DNA of 64,000 nt, taken from the NCBI GenBank assembly GCA_015689735.1, contig WVSP01000006.1, forward strand, positions 20,671-84,670, given 5' to 3'. Of the stretch, positions 8,520-17,107 are shown piece by piece. Positions within the stretch are counted from its first letter, which is position 1; the number at the start of each line of letters is the position of its first letter. Origin of the DNA: Rhodobacterales bacterium LSUCC0031. GTDB lineage: Bacteria > Pseudomonadota > Alphaproteobacteria > Rhodobacterales > Rhodobacteraceae. A model generated the notes under the pieces. It ran no database searches. It was not told the DNA's origin and worked only from the letters and a program-made list of their open reading frames with translations. The translations under genes and the position numbers were made by a program.

Positions 8520-9312
8520 CGCGCGCGAAGACCTGCTCTTGTTGATCGATGCCGCGCGTGGCGCTGGCCGGATCGCGGCGCGCTATTTCCGCGACGATCC
8601 CGAGACATGGGACAAGCCCGATGATGCCGGCCCCGTGACCGAGGCCGATCTGGCCGTCAACGACATGCTGCATGATCGCCTTATGGATGCGCGCCCCGAT
8701 TACGGCTGGCTGTCCGAGGAAACACCCGATGACCACGCAAGGCTGGCAGCCAGCCGCGTCTTTGTCATTGACCCGATCGACGGCACCCGCGCCTTTATCG
8801 AGGGAAGCTCGGCCTTTTCCCATTCACTCGCCGTGGTCGAGGATGGGACAGTGATCGCCGCGGTGGTCTATTTGCCGATCCGCGGCAAGCTATATGCTGC
8901 GGCACGCGGCGCGGGTGCCACATTGAACGACACACCCATTCGCGCCTCAGAGGCGTGGGATTTGCATCAAGCCGAAGTCTTGGCAACCAAGCATACGCTT
9001 GGTCCGGCGCATTGGCCCCATGGCGTGCCGCCTGTCATCCGCGCCTATCGGCCCTCGCTTGCATATCGGATGGCTTTGGTTGGCGAAGGGAGATTTGACG
9101 CGATGATGACCTTTCGGGCGACATGGGAATGGGACATCGCCGCAGGTAGCCTGATCATCGCCGAGGCAGGCGGCATGGCAACCGATGCGCGCGGCCAAAA
9201 CCTGCGCTTCAACAGCGTTACGCCGAAGGTCAATGGTGTGCTGGCCGGTGCGCCCATGCTGCACGCGGCCCTCTTATCTGCGAGAGGGACGGGTGATGCC
9301 CCGGCCGCTTGA
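8512..9312 (+). CDS. cysQ: 3'(2'),5'-bisphosphate nucleotidase / inositol monophosphatase family
   Basis: About 266 residues of the Mg2+-dependent, lithium-sensitive phosphatase fold. It has LSEE at 67-70, the metal-binding DPIDGT at 87-92, and the C-terminal WEWDIAAGSLIIAEAGG motif near 205-220. The family removes the 3'-phosphate from PAP/PAPS, or dephosphorylates inositol phosphates. The choice of CysQ rests on context next to pmbA and waaA, as in related genomes. The start is either GTG 8512, used here, or TTG 8506; both overlap the pmbA stop and share the GAGGGG ribosome-binding site. Confidence 0.85.
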   Translation: MPDAREDLLLLIDAARGAGRIAARYFRDDPETWDKPDDAGPVTEADLAVNDMLHDRLMDARPDYGWLSEETPDDHARLAASRVFVIDPIDGTRAFIEGSSAFSHSLAVVEDGTVIAAVVYLPIRGKLYAAARGAGATLNDTPIRASEAWDLHQAEVLATKHTLGPAHWPHGVPPVIRAYRPSLAYRMALVGEGRFDAMMTFRATWEWDIAAGSLIIAEAGGMATDARGQNLRFNSVTPKVNGVLAGAPMLHAALLSARGTGDAPAA

Positions 9313-9384
9313 CCCGGCCGGACCAATCCCTAGGCTGCGTCGTAACCTTGCCGCGCCCCTGACGATGGAATCCTGACCCGACGC

Positions 9385-10674
9385 ATGGAACGTTCGCTTG
9401 CCCTTGCTCTCTATCTTGCGTGGTCTGGGCGTGGCGCCTTGGGCTTTGCCGAGCGCAAGCTGATCCAGCGCGCAGCGGCGGGCAAGGAAGACCCGGCACG
9501 CCTCGATGAACGGCGCGGCATCACCAGCAAACCCAGACCACAGGGACCGCTGATCTGGTTTCACGCTGCCAGCGTGGGCGAGTCGCTTGCCCTGCTGGAG
9601 TTGATCCGCCTCCTGCTGGAAGAACGGCCCGAGCTGTCGATCCTTGTGACAACCGGCACCGTTACCTCGGCCGGGGTCATGGCCGATCGCCTGCCCGAGG
9701 GGGCGATACACCAATATGTGCCGCTTGATGCGCGCGCCTTCGTCGGTCGTTTTCTCGATCATTGGCGGCCCGATATCGCGGTCTGGACCGAAAGCGAGCT
9801 TTGGCCCGCCTTGATCTGCGAAACCCATGCGCGCGGTATCGCGATGCTATTGCTCAATGCGCGCATGTCCAAGGCCAGTCATGATCGGTGGCGTTTCTTG
9901 CGCGGCATGGCGCGCAGTCTGTTGTCACGGTTCCGCTTGGCCATGGTGCAAGATGATCTGACCGCGGCGTACCTCCGTCGGCTGGGCATGCCAATGGATC
10001 GGATGACGGTGACCGGCACACTCAAGGAAGGGGCGGCTGCCTTGCCGGTGGATAGCCGGCTGCTTGACGCGATGCGGGCGGTCATCGGCAACCGGCCCGT
10101 CTGGGTCGCGGCCTCGACCCATCCCGGCGAGGAGCGCAAGGTGCTTGAAGCGCATCGCATCGCCATGCGCACCAACCCGCGGCTTTTGTTGATCTTGGTG
10201 CCGCGCCACCCCGCACGCGGCGACGAGATCGCGACAATGCTGGCCGATGATGGCTGGGCCTATACGCGACGCAGTGCCGGTGAGAACCCTGAGGCCGAAG
10301 CGCCGATTTACCTCGCCGATACGATGGGCGAATTGGGGCTGTGGTATCGCTTGGCCAGCGTCAGCTTTGTCGGCGGTTCATGGGAGCCGATCGGCGGCCA
10401 CAACCCATTCGAACCCGCAGCCCTTGGATCAGCGATCTTGCATGGACCCTATGTCAGCAATTTCGTCGATATCTATCAGCGGCTCAGCGATGCGCGCGCG
10501 GCACGGCTTGTCGCCGCACCCACGGCCTTGGCCGAAGCGGTCGATGAGCTGCTTGCCCCTGACCGCGCCGCGATCATGGCCCATGCGGCATGGGAGGTTG
10601 TCTCATCCGGGGCGGATGTCACAGATCGGGCCAAGGCCTTGTTGCTTGCGACGTTGGACGAGGTAACCGGCTGA
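9385..10674 (+). CDS. waaA: 3-deoxy-D-manno-octulosonic acid transferase
   Basis: 429 residues of the GT30 family, which adds Kdo from CMP-Kdo to lipid IVA at the inner face of the cytoplasmic membrane. An N-terminal hydrophobic anchor is followed by FHAASVGES at 59-67, whose Glu66 is the expected general base. WTESELWP is near 137, and the donor-binding segment GGHNPFEPAALGSAILHGP lies near 335-353. The stop overlaps the lpxK start as TGATG, so the two lipid A genes are translationally coupled. The 72 bp before the gene hold no other ORF. Confidence 0.95.
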   Translation: MERSLALALYLAWSGRGALGFAERKLIQRAAAGKEDPARLDERRGITSKPRPQGPLIWFHAASVGESLALLELIRLLLEERPELSILVTTGTVTSAGVMADRLPEGAIHQYVPLDARAFVGRFLDHWRPDIAVWTESELWPALICETHARGIAMLLLNARMSKASHDRWRFLRGMARSLLSRFRLAMVQDDLTAAYLRRLGMPMDRMTVTGTLKEGAAALPVDSRLLDAMRAVIGNRPVWVAASTHPGEERKVLEAHRIAMRTNPRLLLILVPRHPARGDEIATMLADDGWAYTRRSAGENPEAEAPIYLADTMGELGLWYRLASVSFVGGSWEPIGGHNPFEPAALGSAILHGPYVSNFVDIYQRLSDARAARLVAAPTALAEAVDELLAPDRAAIMAHAAWEVVSSGADVTDRAKALLLATLDEVTG

Positions 10675-11675
10675 TGCGCGCGCCGATGTTCTGGCACGAA
10701 GCGCCGGGGCTACGCGCGGCTCTGCTTTCGCCGATTGCCGCGGTCTACGCGGCAGCAACACGGCGACGGCTGGCCAAGGGCGAGCGTAAACGGCTGTCTG
10801 TGCCAGTGATTTGCGTCGGCAATCTCAACGCGGGCGGCACGGGCAAGACGCCCACTGTCATCGCGCTGGCCGCACGCTTGGCGGCGCGCGGTATCACGGC
10901 GCATGCGGTCACACGCGGTCATGGTGGCAGCTTGCAAGGCCCGGTTCGGGTCGTGGAACGCACGCACAGCGCCTCGGAAACGGGTGATGAGGCGCTGTTG
11001 TTGGCCGCCTTCATGCCGACATGGGTCGCCAAGGATCGTGCCGCAGGCGCGCAAGCGGCGATTGCCGCAGGCGCGCAGGCGATCTTGCTCGATGATGGGT
11101 TTCAGAACCCAGCCTTGGCCCATGATTTAGCGCTGGTGGTCGTCGATGCACATATCGGCTTTGGCAATGGCAAGGTCATTCCGGCCGGCCCTTTGCGCGA
11201 ACCCGTCGCCACCGGACTGCCACGCGCCGATCTGGTTTTGTCCATTGGCGATGAGCCAGCGCAGGCGCGCTTTGCCAGGATATGGGGGGCGCAGGTCACG
11301 CCACCACATGTAACAGGCGCACTCATCCCGCTGCCCACCGGCCTACCGCTTGCGGACATGCCGGTTCTGGCCTTTGCAGGGATCGGCCACCCTGAGAAAT
11401 TCTTTCGCACGCTCAGAGCGATGGGCGCCAATCTGTGTGCCACCCATGCCTTGCGCGATCACCAACCCTTGAGCGATGCCTTGATGCAACGGATGCTGCG
11501 CGAGGCCAAGATGCTGGGGGCGCAGGTCGTCACGACCGAGAAAGACGCGGTGCGCCTTGCGCCCGCGCTGCGCGCGCAGGTAATGACCCTTCCCGTCAGG
11601 CTTGAAATCGCGGATTGGACGGCCATCGATGCTGCGCTCACGCGGGTCTTAGACCAAAAACCTGCCCGACCGTGA
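10674..11675 (+). CDS. lpxK: Tetraacyldisaccharide 4'-kinase
   Basis: 333 residues. LpxK phosphorylates the 4' position of the lipid A disaccharide at the inner membrane. The Walker A motif GGTGKT is at 54-59 within VGNLNAGGTGKTPTVIAL. ILLDDGFQNPAL near 140 is the family's Walker B region with DDGFQ. VVTTEKDAVRLAP near 285 and the N-terminal hydrophobic helix also fit. The start ATG shares one base with the waaA stop. An inverted repeat at 11688-11712 follows the gene. Confidence 0.95.
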   Translation: MRAPMFWHEAPGLRAALLSPIAAVYAAATRRRLAKGERKRLSVPVICVGNLNAGGTGKTPTVIALAARLAARGITAHAVTRGHGGSLQGPVRVVERTHSASETGDEALLLAAFMPTWVAKDRAAGAQAAIAAGAQAILLDDGFQNPALAHDLALVVVDAHIGFGNGKVIPAGPLREPVATGLPRADLVLSIGDEPAQARFARIWGAQVTPPHVTGALIPLPTGLPLADMPVLAFAGIGHPEKFFRTLRAMGANLCATHALRDHQPLSDALMQRMLREAKMLGAQVVTTEKDAVRLAPALRAQVMTLPVRLEIADWTAIDAALTRVLDQKPARP

Positions 11676-11687
11676 TTTGGCGAGTGA

Positions 11688-11712
11688 AAGGGCGGCCCGA
11701 GGGCCACCCCTT
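11688..11712. terminator. Bidirectional hairpin between lpxK and the DsbA-like gene
   Basis: AAGGGCGGCCC is followed two bases later by GGGCCACCCCTT. The arms pair almost perfectly with one bulge, between two convergent stop codons 55 bp apart. The AA and TT flanks on each side make it a plausible terminator in both directions, although no long U-tract follows. Confidence 0.5.
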
Positions 11713-11730
11713 CGGTCTGAGCGGCGCGAC

Positions 11731-12411
11731 TTACTGCGCGGCGGCAATCGCCCGATCGATCAGCGCGGACATATCGCCATAGCTCATGTTGCTGTGTACA
11801 CGCCCGCCGATGACAAAAGCAGGTGTGCCCGAGATGTCATGTTCGGCCATATGCGCCTCGTAGGTCGTGATCATCGCTTGGGCCATCGCCCCATCGGTCA
11901 GGCAAGCGTCAAGTTGTTCATTGCTGAGCCCCGCGGTACGCCCGATGCGGCGCAAATTCTCGGCCACTTCGGCCGGCGCGCCTTGGGTCCATTCGGCTTG
12001 GCGCTGATAGATCAGGTCAACAACACCGAAATACCGCTCAGGCCCCGCACAGCGCGCCACCATCCCGGCCCAGAGGCCAAAGCGATCGAAATAGACCTCG
12101 CGATAGACGTAACGCACCCGGCCTTGGTCGATATAGTCAGCCTTGAGCAGGGGCAGCGTGTTTTCGTGGAACGATCGGCAATGCGGGCAGGTAAACGAAG
12201 CATATTCGATGACCTCGACCGGCGCATCAAGATCGCCCATAACCATCTCGATCACTTGCGGCGCATCGGTGGCAGCGGCATCGCTGGTCTGCGCATGGGC
12301 CGGTTGCGGCAACAGCGACAACGCGGCGGTGGTCTGTGGGCGCCATGCCGCATATCCACCTACAACCAACGCACCGGCACCTACGCCCAAAAGAATGGTC
12401 CTACGATCCAT
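11731..12411 (-). CDS. DsbA-family thiol:disulfide interchange protein
   Basis: 226 residues. A positively charged N-terminus and hydrophobic segment (about 5-22) export it to the periplasm. A thioredoxin-like DsbA domain follows, with the redox motif CPHC at 75-78 and the cis-Pro loop GTPAF near 195. An additional Cys pair (ARCAGP, DACLTD) lies in the inserted helical domain. It is likely an oxidase of cysteine pairs in exported proteins, of the Com1/DsbA-like type. It lies 14 bp downstream of the DUF721 gene on the same strand and is probably co-transcribed. Confidence 0.9.
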   Translation of the reverse strand: MDRRTILLGVGAGALVVGGYAAWRPQTTAALSLLPQPAHAQTSDAAATDAPQVIEMVMGDLDAPVEVIEYASFTCPHCRSFHENTLPLLKADYIDQGRVRYVYREVYFDRFGLWAGMVARCAGPERYFGVVDLIYQRQAEWTQGAPAEVAENLRRIGRTAGLSNEQLDACLTDGAMAQAMITTYEAHMAEHDISGTPAFVIGGRVHSNMSYGDMSALIDRAIAAAQ

Positions 12412-12425
12412 TGTCCGTTCTCTCC

Positions 12426-12956
12426 TTAACGATGTCGTTGCGTCAGCACATTGCGCGCAAGCCGTGCAAGCGCGTGTTTCAGGCCCTCATCGGTCACTTC
12501 GGCGACCTTGTCCATCACCTGCGACAAGCGCACCGGATCGGGGGTTGGCACCGCCTTGGGGGGGGCGGGGCGAAAGGCCACCTGCCCGTCTGCAAAGCCT
12601 GTCGGTGCGGTCTGGGTGATTTGGATATGGGCGACCGCGCGGTAGCCATAGGTGGCGTTGACCTGCGCAAGGATACGCTCTTTTTGCATCTCGAGCACTG
12701 GGGCATGGCCGCCCGTGGTGAGCAAGACCAAGGTGCCGCCAAAGCTTCGGCCCCAAGTAATCTTCACGGGTCGCGCAATGGTGGCGATGTCTTCGCCCAC
12801 GATCTCGGCCCAATGGGTTAGAAGCTTTGCCTCGCCAAAGCCGCGCTGTGCGGCGGGTGCCTTGAGCGTTGCTTGCAGCAAGACGCCTGCCGTCTCGAAG
12901 CCGCGTTTGCGGCGAGGAGGCGGTTCTGTCACAGCGGTGTCAGGCTTGCGCGGCAT
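12426..12956 (-). CDS. DUF721 domain-containing protein (DciA-like)
   Basis: 176 residues. A basic N-terminus (PPPRRKRGFETAGVLL) precedes the DUF721 core, with LLTHWAEIVGEDIATIARPVKI near 45-65 and the K-homology-like segment QKERILAQVNATYGYRAV near 90-110. DUF721 includes DciA, which loads the replicative helicase DnaB in bacteria lacking DnaC. Assignment to DciA proper is inference from the domain only. The C-terminal tail (about 120-176) is Pro/Ala-rich and less conserved. It is divergent from mutY, with 82 bp between starts. Confidence 0.8.
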   Translation of the reverse strand: MPRKPDTAVTEPPPRRKRGFETAGVLLQATLKAPAAQRGFGEAKLLTHWAEIVGEDIATIARPVKITWGRSFGGTLVLLTTGGHAPVLEMQKERILAQVNATYGYRAVAHIQITQTAPTGFADGQVAFRPAPPKAVPTPDPVRLSQVMDKVAEVTDEGLKHALARLARNVLTQRHR

Positions 12957-13038
12957 GGGTTGCTTTCATGTTGTCGTGGTCAATCTATGCCGTAATGGGA
13001 TGCGAACCAAGAACAGGCTGCGAGGAGGCCGATAAACC

Positions 13039-14112
13039 TTGCGTGACGGGTATTGCGATAACGACGCCAGCGCGGCCTTGCTGCCATGGTATGACGCCCA
13101 TGCGCGCGATTTACCATGGCGGATCGGTCCCGACGCCTTGGCCCAAGGGCTGCGGCCCGACCCCTACAAGGTGTGGCTGTCCGAGATCATGTTGCAGCAG
13201 ACAACCGTTGCCGCCGTGCGGGACTATTTCCGCGATTTCACCATGCGGTGGCCACATGTCGCGGCCTTGGCCGCAGCCGATGACGCCGAGGTGATGGGCG
13301 CTTGGGCGGGGCTTGGCTACTATGCCAGGGCGCGCAACCTGTTGAAATGCGCCCGCGTCGTGGCTCATGATCATGGCGGTCGCTTCCCTCAGTCCGAGGC
13401 GGAGCTTTTGGCGCTACCCGGCATTGGCCCCTATACCGCCGCCGCCATCGCGGCAATTGCTTTTGATCGGCCCGCCGCTGTGATGGATGGCAATGTCGAG
13501 CGGGTGCTCGCCCGTCTTTTCGCGGTGCAAACACCGCTTCCAGCCGCGAAAACAGAGCTGAAAGCTCTGGTCGAGCGGCTGACACCCGGCACGCGTCCCG
13601 GATGTTACGCGCAAGCGGTGATGGATCTGGGCGCCACGATCTGCACGCCACGCGCACCTGCTTGCGGCATCTGCCCCTTGCGCGCCATGTGCCGGGCCAG
13701 TGCCATGGGCATCGCCGCCGAATTGCCGCGCAAATCGCCCAAAAAACAAGTGCCGACGCGCCATGGCATCGCTTATCTCGCCCGTCGCGCCGATGGTGCG
13801 ATGCTGCTGGAAACACGGCCTGAGACCGGCCTTTTGGGCGGCATGCTGGGCTGGCCCGGCAGCGATTGGGCCGCGGCACCCCCGGCCGAAGTCCCGCCCA
13901 TCGCCGCCAACTGGCACGATCCGGGGCTTGAGGTGCGTCATACCTTTACCCATTTCCACCTGCGCTTGTCGCTGCGCCTTGGGCAAGTCGCCCAAGATGC
14001 GACACCCGCACGGGGCGCATTTCACCTGCGCGACAGCTTTCGGCCCGCAAACTTACCAACCGTCATGCGCAAGGCATGGGATCTGGCCCGTGACGCATGG
14101 CCCAAGGATTGA
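13039..14112 (+). CDS. mutY: A/G-specific adenine DNA glycosylase
   Basis: 357 residues. MutY removes adenine mispaired with 8-oxoguanine. Catalytic Glu49 lies in SEIMLQQT. The helix-hairpin-helix LPGIGPYTAAAI is near 131, followed by the catalytic Asp in VMDGNVERVLAR near 152. The [4Fe-4S] cysteines fit Cys-x6-Cys-x2-Cys-x5-Cys in CTPRAPACGICPLRAMC near 200-216. A NUDIX-like C-terminal domain with MLLETRPETGLLGGMLGWPG recognises 8-oxoG. No ATG fits; the TTG at 13039 has GAGGAGG about 10 bp upstream. Confidence 0.95.
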   Translation: MRDGYCDNDASAALLPWYDAHARDLPWRIGPDALAQGLRPDPYKVWLSEIMLQQTTVAAVRDYFRDFTMRWPHVAALAAADDAEVMGAWAGLGYYARARNLLKCARVVAHDHGGRFPQSEAELLALPGIGPYTAAAIAAIAFDRPAAVMDGNVERVLARLFAVQTPLPAAKTELKALVERLTPGTRPGCYAQAVMDLGATICTPRAPACGICPLRAMCRASAMGIAAELPRKSPKKQVPTRHGIAYLARRADGAMLLETRPETGLLGGMLGWPGSDWAAAPPAEVPPIAANWHDPGLEVRHTFTHFHLRLSLRLGQVAQDATPARGAFHLRDSFRPANLPTVMRKAWDLARDAWPKD

Positions 14113-14166
14113 CCAAAGCCCGGCCTTGCCGCCATCATGCATGCGTTGCTTTACGAGAGTTTGATC

Positions 14167-15300
14167 ATGATCCCCGCGTCACGCGTTGCTAGCCTGACCC
14201 GCGCCTTGCCATTTTGGATGTCGCTTGCGCTTTTTCCCCTGATCGCCTTTGTCGCCATGAAAGGTGGGTGGTGGCTTTTGGCTATGCCTTTGATGACATG
14301 GTGGCTGTTTAGCCTGCTTGATCTTGCCATCGGCCTGGACCCGGACAATGCCGACCCCGCTACACCCGAGGACCACCTGTTTTGGTATCGGCTGGTGACC
14401 TTGGTCTGGTTTCCGCTCCAGCTGGTGACCATTTTCGCGCTGCTGCGCTACGCGACCCACTCCGCGACCTTGTCAATCGCCGAGGCCTTTGGCCTGTTCT
14501 TCGGGGTTGGCGTGATTTCAGGCACCGTCGGGATCAACTACGCTCACGAACTCATGCATCAGAAAAACCGGCTGGAACGCTGGTTGGCCGATTTGCTCTT
14601 GGCAAGCGTCCTTTATTCCCATTTCCGATCCGAGCATTTGCTGGTCCATCACCGCTATGTCGGCACCACTCGGGACCCGGTGACCGCACGCTATAACGAG
14701 GGGTTCCATCGCTTTTTCCCCCGCGTCCTGCGGGAAAGCCTGATTAGCGCCTTTCAAGCAGAAAAGGCCATGCTGGCACGGCGTGGTAAGCCATGGAGCG
14801 ATCCAACGAACCCGTTCTGGCGCTATTGGCTGTTGCAGGGGCTTTTTCTTGCGCTCGCCTTTGGTGTGGGCGGCGGTTTGGGCGTGGCGCTCTTTGTGTT
14901 TCAGGCCGCGATCGCCGTCTGGCAGTTGGAATTGACCAATTACATCGAACACTACGGGCTCACGCGCAAACATCTGGGCGATGGCAAGTACGAGCATGTT
15001 CAGCCGCGCCATTCATGGAATGCCGCCCATAAGGCGTCGAATTGGCTCTTGATCAATTTGCAACGCCATTCCGATCACCATTACAAGCCCGACCGCCGCT
15101 TTCCCCTGTTGCAGAATTACAGACAGGATGCGGCCCCACAGCTGCCCTTTGGCTATCCGGTGATGACCATGGCCGCGATGATCCCGCCCTTGTGGCGACG
15201 CGTCATGAACCCGCGTGTCAAGGCATGGCGGCGACAATTCTACCCCGAGATTACCGATTGGGCAGCCTATAACAAGGGGCTGAACCCCGAGCCGCGCTAG
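14167..15300 (+). CDS. alkB: AlkB-type alkane 1-monooxygenase
   Basis: About 377 residues, an integral-membrane non-haem di-iron hydroxylase. All diagnostic motifs are present: HELMHQ at 127-132, HLLVHH at 157-162, NYIEHYGL at 258-265 and LQRHSDHH at 298-305. At least four hydrophobic segments lie before residue 125 and around 220-250. The family hydroxylates the terminal carbon of medium to long n-alkanes using rubredoxin electrons. No rubredoxin gene is adjacent, so electrons must come from elsewhere. ATG 14137 is also in frame, but the shorter start gives a better N-terminus. Confidence 0.92.
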   Translation: MIPASRVASLTRALPFWMSLALFPLIAFVAMKGGWWLLAMPLMTWWLFSLLDLAIGLDPDNADPATPEDHLFWYRLVTLVWFPLQLVTIFALLRYATHSATLSIAEAFGLFFGVGVISGTVGINYAHELMHQKNRLERWLADLLLASVLYSHFRSEHLLVHHRYVGTTRDPVTARYNEGFHRFFPRVLRESLISAFQAEKAMLARRGKPWSDPTNPFWRYWLLQGLFLALAFGVGGGLGVALFVFQAAIAVWQLELTNYIEHYGLTRKHLGDGKYEHVQPRHSWNAAHKASNWLLINLQRHSDHHYKPDRRFPLLQNYRQDAAPQLPFGYPVMTMAAMIPPLWRRVMNPRVKAWRRQFYPEITDWAAYNKGLNPEPR

Positions 15301-15326
15301 GCGGCCGGCGATCCTTGGCGGGAAAG

Positions 15327-15645
15327 TCAATCACGCACCGCCGGATCGTCGCACAAGGCGAGCGCTTGGGCGCGCGCGACCTTGGCCACCATGGCCCCGT
15401 CCCAAAGCGCGCGATCTTGTTCGATCAATGGCAGGTAAAGGCCCGTTTCGCCGCGCCGGGCCAGCCTGCGCGCTTCGCAATAAAGAATGGGCGCCAAAAG
15501 GCCCAATGGTTCGGGCTGGTCGGGTATCAGCCCCACGATCAGCCGCGCAAGGGAAAGCGCGGCGGCGGCCAGATCCTCGACGGCGCGGCCGGCTGCATGA
15601 CAAAGACGCGCGCAATGCGCGCTGCATCAAGCCCGATCAAAGCAG
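15327..15645 (-). pseudogene. Relic of an ECF42-type RNA polymerase sigma factor
   Basis: Translating the minus strand in two frames recovers pieces of an ECF42-family sigma factor. LIGLDAARIARVFVMQPAA corresponds to the region-4 area. After a frame change comes the C-terminal DUF6596-like part, GLIPDQPEPLGLLAPILYC then ARRGETGLYLPLIEQDRALW, ending at 15327. The region-2 N-terminus and the segment between the two blocks are missing. ECF42 sigma genes normally follow a YCII/DGPF gene, which is what lies immediately upstream here, also broken. It cannot make a working sigma factor. Confidence 0.75.
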
Positions 15646-15876
15646 CGTATCGGCAGGCAACACCGGCCGCACCTCGACCGACCCGCCCAATCAATCGCCG
15701 CGGCAAGATCAGACACCTCGACCACGAAATAGCCACCCATCTGTTCCTTGACGCCCGCCGCGCGCATCGCACCGATTTAGGCGCCCCATGCGCCCCAATA
15801 TTCACCTTGCTGCACAGGGTCCGCGCGCCGGTCGAATTCGGGTCTGTGGCTCGCGGAAGATGATCATGTCATGCAT
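15637..15876 (-). pseudogene. Relic of a YCII (DGPF) family protein
   Basis: Pieces in three frames reconstruct a YCII-domain protein. They are DPVQQGEYWGAWGA, then an in-frame TAA where Tyr is expected, then IGAMRAAGV. A deletion joins this directly to KEQMGGYFVVEVSDLAAAIDWA. After another shift comes GGSVEVRPVLPADTLL and a stop. These are the conserved start of the domain, the KEQLGGY segment and the terminal GSVEVRP motif. The YCII protein is the usual partner of ECF42 sigma factors. The gene carries a nonsense codon, a deletion and frameshifts, so it is dead. Confidence 0.75.
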
Positions 15877-15901
15877 CACAAATTCGCCTGAGAACCGCCG
15901 T

Positions 15902-16276
15902 TCAATGTGCCATGGCTGGCATCGCCAGATGGGCCACCAGATTGACAGATCCGCCCCATGCGACGGCAGGGGCAAAGGCGGCCAAGGCTTCAGCCGCGGC
16001 AAGCGAGGACGCTTCGACGATGAAAACCCTCGAAATCGGGGCGATGTCGCCTGCGGAAACGACCAAGGGCGCACCACCTCGCACCATGCCGGTCGCCCCG
16101 AGCATGGCCGACTATTCCGCCCAACGCGCCCAATAATCGGCACCTGCCCCGGCTTTGACGGCGCGCAAAGCAAGATCGGCGGGGAATTCGTGGATGAAAA
16201 GGATGAAGGGATCGGCGGTAGCCGGGGTCGCCACAACGCCCAATGCGGCGGCAGCAAAGGCAAGGATGCGGTTCAT
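15902..16276 (-). pseudogene. Exported YCII-like protein interrupted by an in-frame TAG
   Basis: From ATG 16276 the frame gives MNRILAFAAAALGVVATPATA, a clear signal peptide. DPFILFIHEFPADLALRAV and ADYWARWAE follow, then a TAG at 16112-16114. The same frame continues without loss as SAMLGATGMVRGGAPLVVSA... to AHLAMPAMAH, with a stop at 15902. The interrupted stretch (YWARWAE*SAMLGATGMVRGGAPL) aligns with the YCII domain, where Tyr would fit at the stop. One base change therefore explains the break. With its neighbours it forms a degraded sigma/YCII cluster. Confidence 0.7.
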
Positions 16277-16400
16277 GGAAAAACTCCTGTCATGATGGCA
16301 CCGGCACGGCATCGTCATGATCATGAGCCGCGAGCGCATCCGATTTCGACAGGCCGCACAGATTTTTTCCAGTCATGTGGGAATAGCCGCAAGCGACCTG

Positions 16401-16982
16401 TCAGGCGCGCCCTGCCTGTGACGACAGCGTCAAGGGCGAGATGCCAAGGCTGGAAAGCGCCGCGGACCATTTATCAGTGATGCGCGCCCCAAAGACCAAA
16501 TCGGGGGGTGCCGCTGCGGTCAGCCAGCTATTCTCGCCAATCTCATCTTCCAATTGGCCAGCCGACCATCCGGCATAGCCCAGCGCCATGAAACGGCGCG
16601 CCGGGCCAAGGCCGGCTGCGATGTCGCGCAAGATCTCGGTCGTCGCGCTCAAGGCAAAATCATCGTTGATCGCCAAATTCTCTGCATTGTCGGGTTGGTA
16701 TTCCGTGCTGTGCAACACAAAGCCACGGCGCGTATCGACCGGCCCACCATAGCAAATGGCCATGTCGGGGATGCCGCCCTTTTGGGGAATGTCTAATTGC
16801 GAAAGGATCGCGGCAAAGGTGACCTCGGTCATCGGTTTGTTCAGGATCAGCCCCATCGCGCCTTCGGTTGAATGGCGACAGATCAACACGACACTGCCTT
16901 GAAAGCGTGGATCGGCAAGACCGGGCATCGCGATCAAGAGCTGGCCAGTCAGATCATGCAGGGGGGCATCAGCCGTGTTCAT
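16401..16982 (-). CDS. YqgE/AlgH family protein
   Basis: 193 residues of the UPF0301/AlgH family. LTGQLLIAMPGLADPRFQGSVV near 10-31, GAMGLILNKP near 42-51, CYGGPVDTRRGFVLHS near 77-92 and RFMALGYAGWSAGQLEDEI near 130-148 are all diagnostic. The fold is known, but the molecular role is not settled; in Pseudomonas AlgH is linked to alginate regulation. The gene is alone on this strand. A perfect inverted repeat sits 12 bp before its start codon. Confidence 0.93.
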   Translation of the reverse strand: MNTADAPLHDLTGQLLIAMPGLADPRFQGSVVLICRHSTEGAMGLILNKPMTEVTFAAILSQLDIPQKGGIPDMAICYGGPVDTRRGFVLHSTEYQPDNAENLAINDDFALSATTEILRDIAAGLGPARRFMALGYAGWSAGQLEDEIGENSWLTAAAPPDLVFGARITDKWSAALSSLGISPLTLSSQAGRA

Positions 16983-16993
16983 GGTTCACACAA

Positions 16994-17009
16994 TGGGGTC
17001 TTGACCCCA
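16994..17009. promoter_or_regulatory. Perfect inverted repeat upstream of yqgE
   Basis: TGGGGTC-TT-GACCCCA is a perfect 7-bp palindrome with a two-base centre. It is placed 12-27 bp before the yqgE start, in the 125-bp divergent region shared with the DsbD-like gene. It could be an operator or, in RNA, a hairpin over the yqgE ribosome-binding region. No recognisable Shine-Dalgarno lies between it and the ATG. Confidence 0.35.
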
Positions 17010-17107
17010 AACGATCAAGTCAAGCGCGCGGCAGAAGGGCCACAGACACGCCCGCGTCGCCAAAACGTGACTTTCCATTTCATCGCCAAGTTTCTAGCTC
17101 GGTCACC

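Noticed and set aside
16112..16114. Recoded TAG (readthrough or pyrrolysine)
   Set aside because: Nothing supports recoding, and the neighbouring genes of the same cluster are clearly degraded, so a nonsense mutation is simpler.
15315..16480. Plus-strand ORFs across the degraded region
   Set aside because: They read antisense to recognisable sigma/YCII fragments and look like nothing known.
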